Below are positions 43,674-50,757 of a DNA stretch of 64,000 nt, in pieces. Position 1 is the stretch's first letter, and each line of letters starts with the position of its first letter. The stretch spans positions 1-64,000 of the forward strand of contig NZ_PVTG01000010.1 in NCBI RefSeq assembly GCF_003002915.1, written 5' to 3'. The DNA comes from Geodermatophilus tzadiensis. GTDB lineage: Bacteria; Actinomycetota; Actinomycetes; Mycobacteriales; Geodermatophilaceae. The notes under the pieces are model-generated. The model saw nothing but the letters and a program-made list of their open reading frames with translations, was not told the DNA's origin and ran no database searches. The translations under genes and the position numbers were made by a program.

Positions 43674-43701
43674 TTGCCCAGGCCTCCTCCAGCCGTATCA
43701 T
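43674..43701 (+). promoter_or_regulatory. Possible sigma-70-type promoter
   Basis: TTGCCC (43674-43679) and TATCAT (43696-43701) are separated by 16 bp and lie about 50 bp before the small Cys/His gene at 43753. The match to the housekeeping consensus is good for such GC-rich sequence but is judged by eye only. Confidence 0.4.
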
Positions 43702-43752
43702 CCGCGCTCAGCAGGACGCCGCCATGGAGGGGGGCGCCGGAAAGGGCTCGCG

Positions 43753-43992
43753 GTGCACGCTCCGGGCGAGGAACGACTGCCCAGTCCAGACGACCTGCTC
43801 CCTGACGACTCACGGCCCGAGACGCGGCCCCGCCTGCGTGCCGTCGAGGAGCCGCCCCCACCGGCGGGACCGTCGTGCACCTGCGGTCATGGACGGACGG
43901 CGCACGAGCACCACCGCCGCGGCCGGGACTGTGCGCTCTGTCACTGCGTCGCCTTCCGTCGCCACCGGTGGTTCCGCCGCACGCAGGTCTGA
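43753..43992 (+). CDS. Small Cys/His protein (CGHG family), copy 1
   Basis: A 79-residue soluble protein. A Pro- and acid-rich N-terminal half leads to CTCGHGRTAHEHHRRGRDCA and LCHC, a C-x-CGHG-x2-AH-x-H-x-RRG-x-DC-x2-C-x-C pattern that suggests one bound zinc. The protein at 47005-47223 has the same pattern. Start GTG at 43753 has AAGGG six bases upstream. I recall proteins of this kind as frequent, uncharacterised and typical of Geodermatophilaceae and relatives. Confidence 0.7.
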   Translation: MHAPGEERLPSPDDLLPDDSRPETRPRLRAVEEPPPPAGPSCTCGHGRTAHEHHRRGRDCALCHCVAFRRHRWFRRTQV

Positions 43993-44222
43993 ACGCCCTC
44001 GTCCGCGCGATCCGGGGAGCCTCCTCGTCTCCTGAAATCGCTTTCGGGACGACAGGGGGCCGTTACGTAGCGTGAGACCTGGCTGGTGGGTCGCGCGCCC
44101 TTCGCCGTATCCGGTGGACGTCGCACGCTCCTCCGGGGAAGGTCGCTCGGGGACGTGCGCGGGCTGGTGCCCGTGCCCCCGCCACATCGCGACCGGCGCG
44201 CTGTGGCCACGAGGAGGGCAGC

Positions 44223-45710
44223 GTGCTGGCGAACGGACACTCCGCGGGAGCGCTCAGCTCCGCCGCGGTGCCCGTCGCGGCCGGCTTCCCCACCCGCGGC
44301 CCCGTGCTCCGCCGTGTCCTCGTCCTCCTCCTGTTCCTGGTCGGCGCCTGGGTGGTCCTCGGGGTGCTGGCCGGTCCGGCCCGTGCCCACGACGCGGGGA
44401 CCGCCGCCGGGCCCGTCTCCCGTGGCGCCGACGCGGACGCCCGGTGGTGGGAGGACCACGGCGAGGCGGAGCTCCCCGAAGCCGAGCCCGTCGAGGAGCC
44501 GGTCGAGGAGCTGCCCGCGAGCGAGCCCGCGCCGTCCGAGGACGCGGCTCCGGCCGAGCCGGCCACGCTGCCCGAGCCGGTCGAACCGGTCGAGCCCCCG
44601 GCGGTCCCGGCTCCCGTTCCGCCCACGGCGCCCAGCACGCCCGCCCCCGCGACGCCTGCGCCGGTCACGCCCACCCCGGCCAAGCCCGTCCCGGGCGCGC
44701 CGGCCACGACCGTCCCGGCCAAGCCCGCTCCGGCCACGACCGTCCCGGCGTCGCCGGCCAAGCCCGCGACGGGCACCACGGGCGTGCCCGCCACGCCGGT
44801 CAAGCCCGCGACGGGCACCACGACCACCGGCACGACGCACACGGGCACCACGACCACGGGCGCGGCGACGACCGGTACGACGCACACGGGCACCACGACC
44901 ACGGGCGCTGCGACGACCGGCACGGCGACCGCCGGCACCACGACCACCGGCACCACGACCACCGGCACCACGACCACCGGCACCACGACCACCGGCACCA
45001 CGACCACCGGCACCACGACCACCGGCACCACGACCACCGGCACCACGACCACCGGCACCACGACCACCGGCACCACGACCACCGGCACCACGACGGTCCA
45101 CCCGGCCGTGCCGGTCGCCCAGACGGTCGTGGAGGACCAGGTGGCGAGCGGGGTCACCACGCACGAGGCCCCGGTCACCCCCGCCGTGGACGCGACCCCT
45201 GTTGCGGAGCACGGGGTCCCGCACCCTCCCGCCGCACCCCCGGTGTGTGACGACGCCGCGGCCACCGTGCCGCCGCACGCGCCGGAGACGGTCGTCGCGC
45301 CCGACGACGACGGGACCTCGACCCGGGTCGAGCCCCCGGCGGAGACGCACGCCGCGGCGAGGGAGCGGAGCACGCCCCCCAGCAGCAGCGCGACCGCCGG
45401 TGCCCCGGTGCTCGAGTTCGTCGCGAGCCCTCCGCCCGTGTCCCCGGACTCTCCTCCGGCGCCCGCGCAGCCGCCCATGCCGACCCCGATGCCGCCGCCG
45501 GCCGTCCCGGCGCCGACGGGGTCGTGCGCCACGGGCGCCGCGGGCAGCTCCGCCGCGGGCAGCGGCCAGTACGGCGGGGGAGCGCAGGACCACGCCGTCC
45601 TCGGCGCGCGGGTCCCGGCTCTGTCCTTGTCGGACCCCGACCTCCCGCACGGCACCGACGTCGACCCGGTGACCCACCGCGCCGACGAGCCCGGCTCGCC
45701 TCCCGACTGA
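44223..45710 (+). CDS. Exported Thr/Pro-rich repeat protein (TTTTG repeats)
   Basis: A 495-residue protein with an N-terminal hydrophobic segment (VLVLLLFLVGAWVVLGVLAG) ending in GPARA, a probable signal peptide. It continues with an acidic Glu/Pro region, Ala/Pro/Thr repeats (PAKPA...), and a block of TTTTG pentapeptides from about 44815, perfect from 44934 to 45083. The rest is Pro/Ala-rich with no recognisable fold and no wall-sorting signal. Thr-rich repeats of this kind often carry O-mannosylation in actinobacteria. Start GTG at 44223 follows GAGGAGGG. It is a likely surface or wall-spanning protein. Confidence 0.7.
   Translation: MLANGHSAGALSSAAVPVAAGFPTRGPVLRRVLVLLLFLVGAWVVLGVLAGPARAHDAGTAAGPVSRGADADARWWEDHGEAELPEAEPVEEPVEELPASEPAPSEDAAPAEPATLPEPVEPVEPPAVPAPVPPTAPSTPAPATPAPVTPTPAKPVPGAPATTVPAKPAPATTVPASPAKPATGTTGVPATPVKPATGTTTTGTTHTGTTTTGAATTGTTHTGTTTTGAATTGTATAGTTTTGTTTTGTTTTGTTTTGTTTTGTTTTGTTTTGTTTTGTTTTGTTTTGTTTVHPAVPVAQTVVEDQVASGVTTHEAPVTPAVDATPVAEHGVPHPPAAPPVCDDAAATVPPHAPETVVAPDDDGTSTRVEPPAETHAAARERSTPPSSSATAGAPVLEFVASPPPVSPDSPPAPAQPPMPTPMPPPAVPAPTGSCATGAAGSSAAGSGQYGGGAQDHAVLGARVPALSLSDPDLPHGTDVDPVTHRADEPGSPPD
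44934..45083 (+). repeat. Ten perfect 15-bp tandem repeats
   Basis: The unit GGCACCACGACCACC is repeated ten times without a mismatch, followed by a partial eleventh copy. In the reading frame of the surrounding gene it encodes the pentapeptide TTTTG. Related but imperfect units extend upstream to about 44815. The array may expand or contract by slippage. Confidence 0.9.
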
Positions 45711-45902
45711 GGCGCACGCGGCAGGCCTCCCGACCTGCCGCTCCCGCGGTCGAGCCCCGGCACGCGCCGGCACCGCACCCCCGCCCGCCTCCTCGGAGCG
45801 CCGTGCGCAGCACCCCTCGGACCCCTCGTGGTCCCCGGTGCTCCCGGACGAGGACGCGGCCCCAGTCCCCAGTGACAGCGCACGAGGAACGAGAGCTGAG
45901 AC

Positions 45903-46772
45903 ATGACCCAGACCCAGAGCCACCCGGACGTCCGCATCCCGACGCAGGCCCGCATCCACCACGTCCCCGTCCGCACCGCCGCGCCGCGGGTGAGCGTCGT
46001 CATCCCGACCTACAACGAGGCGCGGAACCTGCCGCACGTCTTCTCCCGCCTCCCCGAGGGCCTACACGAGGTGATCGTCGTCGACGGGCACAGCATCGAC
46101 GACACCATCGAGGTCGCCCGGGCACTCCGGCCCGACGTCCGGATCGTCCGGCAGACCCGCCGCGGCAAGGGCAACGCGATGGCCTGCGGCTTCGCGGCCG
46201 TCACCGGCGACGTCGTCGTCATGCTCGACGCCGACGGCTCGGCCGACGGGCAGGAGATCGAGCGCTTCGTCGCCGCGCTCACCGCCGGCGCGGACTTCGC
46301 CAAGGGCACGCGCTTCGCCAGCGACGGCGGGAGCTCGGACATCACCCGGACGCGGGCGTGGGGCAACCGGTGGCTGAACCGGATCGCCAACCTCCTGTTC
46401 GGCACCCGCTACACCGACCTCTGCTACGGCTACAACGCGTTCTGGACGCACTGCCTGTCGTCCCTCGACCTCGACCCGGGCACGGAGCGGGGCGACGTCA
46501 AGCTGTGGGGCGACGGCTTCGAGATCGAGACGATCATCAACACCCGCATGGCCAAGGCGGGGATGCAGATCACCGAGGTGCCCAGCTACGAGCACCCGCG
46601 GCTGCACGGGACCAGCAACCTCAACACCTGGCGGGACGGGTTCCGGGTGCTCGGTGCGCTGGCCGTCGAGCGGTGCAACCGCAAGGGCCGCCGGGTGGCG
46701 GTGGCGCCCATCGCCCTGCCGGCGCCGCACGTGCGCGACACGGCGCCGCGCGGAGCCGAGAAGACGGCGTGA
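45903..46772 (+). CDS. Family 2 glycosyltransferase (dolichol-phosphate-mannose synthase-like)
   Basis: A 289-residue GT-A glycosyltransferase. VSVVIPTYNEARNLPHVF, VIVVDGHSIDDT, the basic QTRRGKGNAM segment and VMLDADGSAD (the DxD site) match polyprenyl-phosphate sugar transferases. It has no C-terminal membrane helices. WGDGFEIETIINTRMAKAG and a C-terminal TSNLNTWRDGFRVL follow the pattern of cytoplasmic processive or single-transfer enzymes. Start ATG at 45903. It is followed by a strong hairpin at 46828-46865, so it probably ends a transcript. Confidence 0.85.
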   Translation: MTQTQSHPDVRIPTQARIHHVPVRTAAPRVSVVIPTYNEARNLPHVFSRLPEGLHEVIVVDGHSIDDTIEVARALRPDVRIVRQTRRGKGNAMACGFAAVTGDVVVMLDADGSADGQEIERFVAALTAGADFAKGTRFASDGGSSDITRTRAWGNRWLNRIANLLFGTRYTDLCYGYNAFWTHCLSSLDLDPGTERGDVKLWGDGFEIETIINTRMAKAGMQITEVPSYEHPRLHGTSNLNTWRDGFRVLGALAVERCNRKGRRVAVAPIALPAPHVRDTAPRGAEKTA

Positions 46773-46827
46773 CCTCGGCCCCCGGCGACGGCGCCGGGGG
46801 CGCACTGCCCTCCCGCGGTCGGCCGAG

Positions 46828-46865
46828 GTCCCGACGGCCCCGGTTCCTGCAGGGGCCGTCGGGAC
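46828..46865 (+). terminator. Perfect inverted repeat, probable terminator
   Basis: GTCCCGACGGCCCC (46828-46841) and its exact complement (46852-46865) are separated by a 10-nt loop. There is no U-tract, as often in high-GC actinobacteria. It lies 55 bp after the stop of the GT2 gene. Confidence 0.65.
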
Positions 46866-47004
46866 GATGACCACCGTGACGAGTGGGACCGCTGCGTCGC
46901 CTGCTTACCCCAAACGGTGAGTAACTGGGCGACAGCGAAGCGGAGCCGTAGGCTTCCGTCGGTGCACGGCCCACCCGGGGCCTCGCAGCCCCAGGAGGTC
47001 GACC

Positions 47005-47223
47005 ATGGAGCCTGCTCGCCGAGCCGAGTTCACCGGGAACACGGCGCTCGCCCGGCCGGAGGTCCGGCTGGCACCCGCCCCGAGCGCGGGCGTGGCGACC
47101 TGCAGCGACTGCGGCCACGGCCGGCAGGCGCACCAGCACTACCGCCGCGGCACCGACTGCGCGATGTGCGACTGCGACCGCTACCGCCGCTCGCTGCTCG
47201 CCCGGCTCCTCGGCACCCGCTGA
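47005..47223 (+). CDS. Small Cys/His protein (CGHG family), copy 2
   Basis: A 72-residue protein sharing the pattern of the gene at 43753: CSDCGHGRQAHQHYRRGTDC, then AMCDC. Two Cys and one His more than a minimal zinc site are conserved in both. The N-terminal 35 residues are variable. Start ATG at 47005 has AGGAGGT five bases upstream, an excellent site; TAGGCT at 46949-46954 could be a -10 element. It is isolated between the terminator and the convergent synthetase gene. Confidence 0.72.
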   Translation: MEPARRAEFTGNTALARPEVRLAPAPSAGVATCSDCGHGRQAHQHYRRGTDCAMCDCDRYRRSLLARLLGTR

Positions 47224-47305
47224 GCCCCGCCCGGCGGACGGCGGCCTGACCGTCGCTGCCGGGACCGCTCCCGCGAGCCGGGCGCCGTCAGCGAGCCGGG
47301 TGCCG

Positions 47306-50272
47306 TCAGCGCGTCGATGCCCTCAGCGCGGCGTCCATGCGCGCCGCCAGCTCGGGGGTGTGCTCCCCGCTGAGCAGGACGTGGTGGGAGCCGGGGATCG
47401 AGACGACCCGGAGGTCCGGCGCGACCCGGCGCCACACGTAGAGCAGGTTGGCGATCACCGGCACCCGGAACCGGGCGCGGAAGTAGGTGACCGGCCCGGC
47501 GTGGGGCCGCAGCCGGTAGGCGTTGAACACCCGGTAGGCGGCCGTGAAGGTCTGCCGCTCCTCGTCCACCGGCGTCACGGCGCGGCCGAAGCGCCGGCGC
47601 AGGACCGCGAGCACCGAGTCCTCGACCATGCCGGGCACCAGGAGCGCGATCCACCACGCCACGGTCCGCAGCGCGCGGGAGACCCGGGACAGGTGGTCGA
47701 AGGGCGGCTCGGTGTCGAGCAGGCCGAGGAAGGTGACCGTCCGGCCGGCCGCGGTGAGCTGCCGGGCCATCTCGTAGGCGACCAGGCCCCCGAAGGAGTA
47801 CCCCGCCAGCCGGACGTCCCCCTCGGGGAGCGTCTCCTGCACGCCGGCCACCAGCGGGGTGGCGATGTCCTCGATGGTGATGCCCTCGGTCGCGGCGATC
47901 CGGGGGTCGGACGTCAGGCCGTAGACCGGTGCCGAGGTCTCCAGCGCGTCCACCAGGGTGCGGTAGATGTCGACGTCCCCGAGGTAGCCGTGCACCAGGA
48001 ACAGCGGGGTCTCGGCCGGGTCCCCGCGGCGCAGCACCTCGCACGGGGTGTCGGCCGTGGCCCCGGTGGTGACGGCCCGGGTCACCCCGCGCACGGACGG
48101 GTCGGCCAGGAAGTCCTCCAGCAGCAGCGGGCGGTCCAGCTCCAGCCGCAGTCGCCGCATCAGCGTCATCGCCTGGCGCGAGGTGCCGCCGGCGTCGGTG
48201 AAGTGGGCGTCGTCGGCCACCGGCCCGCCGAGCACCTCGGCGAAGACCCGCGCCACCGCGGCGTGGGTGTCGCCGTCCTCGGCCGGCACGGTCGCGGTCG
48301 CCGCGGCCTCCTGCGCACGCCGGGCCGCCGCGCCGATCGACTCCAGCGACCCGGGGTTCTTCAGCGCCGACAGGTTGCGGACCGGCTGGCCCGAGAGCAC
48401 GGCCCGCGCCGCGCTCTCGGAGCGCTTGCCGTTGTGGGTCAGCGGGATCTCGTCGACCGCCAGGACCACCGACGGCACGTGCGCGGGTGACCCCTCCCGG
48501 CGCAGCCTGGCCCGGATCTCCCGGCTCAGCTCGTCGTCGAGCTCCGTGCCGCGCTGCAGCACGACCAGCAGCACCATGCGGCTGCTCCCCGGGGCGGCCG
48601 GGTCCTCGGTCTCGACGGCGACGGCGTCGGCGACGCCGGGCACCGCGCGGACGATCCGGTAGACCTCCGAGGGGCCGATGCGGATCCCGTTGACGTTGAG
48701 GACGCCGTCGGACCGACCGTGCAGCCGCGAGGAGCCGTCGGCGGCGATCTCGATGCGGTCGCCGTGGGTCCACGTGCCGGGGTGCTGCGTGAAGTAGGCG
48801 GCCCGGAAGCGCTCCCCGTCGGGGTCCCGCAGGAAGCGGACCGGCCGCGACGGGAAGGGGTTGCGGCAGACCAGCTCGCCGACCTCGTCGAGGACCGGTC
48901 GCTCGTCGTCGTCCAGCGCGGCCACGTCCAGCCCCAGGCTGAGCGACTGGCAGCGGCCCGGGCGCACCGGGACCTCGGGGTGGCCGAGCACGAAGCAGCC
49001 GACGATGTCCGTGCCGCCCGAGATGGACTGCAGCGGCACCGGGCCCACGTGCTCGGCGAGCCAGGCGAACTGCCAGTCGTGCAGGACGGCGCCGGTGGAC
49101 AGCACCGCACGGATGGCGCTGACGTCGACGTCGGCCCGCGGGACGTAGCCCTCGTCCTGGCACAGCTGCAGGTAGGCGGGGCTGGTGCCCAACACGGTCA
49201 CCCCGTGCCGCGCCGCCAGGCGCCAGAGCGTCTCCGGACCGGTGACCGGGCCGTCGTAGAGGACGACGTGCGCGCCGACGGACAGGGCCGACAGCTGCCA
49301 GTTCCACATCATCCACGCGGTGGTGGTGTGGAAGTACAGGACGTCGGTCGGCCGGAGGTCGACGTGGAGCCGGTGCTCCTTGACGTGCTCGAGGAGCGAG
49401 CCCCCGATCCCGTGCACCATCGCCTTCGGCGGTCCGGTGGTCCCGGAGGAGAAGAGGACCCAGAGCGGGTCGTCGAAGGCCACGCGCGGCCAGTCCGGCC
49501 CGGGGTCGTCGGCCGGCACCGCCGCCACCAGGTCGGCCAGGCGGGTGACGGGCAGCCCGGTGAGCTCGGGCAGCGGCCCGTCGTCGAGCAGGACCACCCG
49601 GCGGGTCGCCGGCAGCCCCGACACGACCTCCCGCAGCACCTCGTCGGCGGGCCGGTCCCCGCCGCCGAGACCCGAGCGGTCGACCAGCACGGTGGTGGCG
49701 TCGACCTGGCCGAACCGCCCGAGCAGGCTGCTGACCCCCATGTCGGGCGTGGCGGTCGACAGCGCCGCCCCGAGACCGGCAACGGCGAGTCCGGCGACGA
49801 CGACCCGGGCGTTGTTGGCGGAGATCGCGACCACCGTGTCCCCGGCGCTCACGCCGGCGTCGGCCAGGGCACGCGAGGTCCGGCGGGCCGCCGTCCGCAG
49901 CTCCGACCGCGAGAACCGCTCGACCGAGCCGTCCCCGTGCACGGAGGTGAGCGCCGGCGACGCGTCGTCGACGCCGGGCAGCGGGCGCAGGAGGTTCTCG
50001 GCGTAGTTGAGCCGCACGTCCGGGAAGAAGCGGGCGGTCCACACGTCGTCCGACGTGCTCACCGTGTCCGCGGACCCCTCCCACGCCAGGTCCGCCCAGT
50101 CGAGGAAGGTGCGCCAGAAGTCCCGGTAGGAGTCCACCGACCACGCGTGCAGCGCCGTGGCGGTGGGGAGCGGGCGGCCGGCGACGGACTCGCAGCGCAG
50201 CCTGAGGTCCGCGACCTGGTGCACCCGCGCCGGCGCGCGCACCTCGTCCGGTGCGGTGCCGAGCTCCGTCAT
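47306..50272 (-). CDS. Tridomain adenylation-carrier-thioesterase (A-T-TE) protein, acetoacetyl-CoA synthetase-like
   Basis: A 988-residue single-module synthetase. Residues 1-620 form an ANL-superfamily adenylating domain of the acetoacetyl-CoA synthetase subgroup (FPDVRLNYAENLL at 83-95), with SSGTTGPPKAMVHG at 275-288, SISGGTDIVGCF at 416-427, THGDRIE at 502-508, GRSDGVLNVNGIRIGPSE at 519-536 and Lys616 in HNGKR. A carrier domain follows with GGTS and pantetheine Ser698. A thioesterase ends the chain: GYSFGG (Ser826), Asp853, His963 or 964. The start ATG at 50272 has AGGAGG six bases upstream. It is divergent from a second A-T-TE gene. It would activate a carboxylic acid such as a beta-keto or short acyl acid, hold it on the carrier and release it; product unknown. 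Confidence 0.85.
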   Translation of the reverse strand: MTELGTAPDEVRAPARVHQVADLRLRCESVAGRPLPTATALHAWSVDSYRDFWRTFLDWADLAWEGSADTVSTSDDVWTARFFPDVRLNYAENLLRPLPGVDDASPALTSVHGDGSVERFSRSELRTAARRTSRALADAGVSAGDTVVAISANNARVVVAGLAVAGLGAALSTATPDMGVSSLLGRFGQVDATTVLVDRSGLGGGDRPADEVLREVVSGLPATRRVVLLDDGPLPELTGLPVTRLADLVAAVPADDPGPDWPRVAFDDPLWVLFSSGTTGPPKAMVHGIGGSLLEHVKEHRLHVDLRPTDVLYFHTTTAWMMWNWQLSALSVGAHVVLYDGPVTGPETLWRLAARHGVTVLGTSPAYLQLCQDEGYVPRADVDVSAIRAVLSTGAVLHDWQFAWLAEHVGPVPLQSISGGTDIVGCFVLGHPEVPVRPGRCQSLSLGLDVAALDDDERPVLDEVGELVCRNPFPSRPVRFLRDPDGERFRAAYFTQHPGTWTHGDRIEIAADGSSRLHGRSDGVLNVNGIRIGPSEVYRIVRAVPGVADAVAVETEDPAAPGSSRMVLLVVLQRGTELDDELSREIRARLRREGSPAHVPSVVLAVDEIPLTHNGKRSESAARAVLSGQPVRNLSALKNPGSLESIGAAARRAQEAAATATVPAEDGDTHAAVARVFAEVLGGPVADDAHFTDAGGTSRQAMTLMRRLRLELDRPLLLEDFLADPSVRGVTRAVTTGATADTPCEVLRRGDPAETPLFLVHGYLGDVDIYRTLVDALETSAPVYGLTSDPRIAATEGITIEDIATPLVAGVQETLPEGDVRLAGYSFGGLVAYEMARQLTAAGRTVTFLGLLDTEPPFDHLSRVSRALRTVAWWIALLVPGMVEDSVLAVLRRRFGRAVTPVDEERQTFTAAYRVFNAYRLRPHAGPVTYFRARFRVPVIANLLYVWRRVAPDLRVVSIPGSHHVLLSGEHTPELAARMDAALRASTR

Positions 50273-50757
50273 CTCCTACCTCCTGGCATCAGGGCCACCG
50301 GGCCGAGCGCGTCCCGGTCCGGCGGGAGGTCAACGGGCAGCCGGCGGATCCCGGTTCCCCAGGTACCCGACACGGCCTCCGCCGCGACGTCCCACCGGGG
50401 GGCGGCGAGGTCGACTCCGCGCACGGCGACGGGCGCGGCTCCGGAGGCGACGTCAGGGCGGGCGGTTCTCCCGCGGACCATCCGAATGACCATCACGCTC
50501 CGTGTGCGGGTTCGTCGACCCAGCGTAGTGGACGTCAAGCTAGTCGCTGGTCCGACCACTGCCAAGGCCGCTCTGAGCCGAGCATGGGCGCTCGACGGGC
50601 CCGGGTGCCCGTGCGCGGTCGTGCACTCACCCCGACGGATGACCCGCCGCTGCCGGGCCGGGTGGGGACGGCGACCACGATCGGAGGACCGAGGTGGGTC
50701 CCGCCGGTACCGGGCCGTTACCGTCGTCGGGTCCAGCCCGCAGGAGGAACGGTGTCC
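50273..50757. promoter_or_regulatory. Divergent control region between two A-T-TE genes
   Basis: This 485-bp region lies between head-to-head synthetase genes and contains no gene I can support; open frames in it are low-complexity Arg/Pro/Ala. It should carry both promoters. A TTGACG-like hexamer is present on the minus strand at 50533-50538 without a convincing -10 partner. Confidence 0.4.

Noticed and set aside
44815-45094. Repeat array as a CRISPR or replication iteron cluster
   Set aside because: There are no spacers, the unit is 15 bp, in frame, and encodes TTTTG inside a long exported protein.
43941-46037. A 698-codon minus-strand frame rich in GGRGAGGRGA repeats
   Set aside because: It is the antisense image of the TTTTG-repeat gene; the sense strand has a signal peptide and a good ribosome site.
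47181-50144. A 987-codon open frame overlapping the first A-T-TE gene in another frame on the same strand
   Set aside because: Its product is composed of Arg, Gly, Ala and Pro with no domain, while the other frame has every expected synthetase motif.
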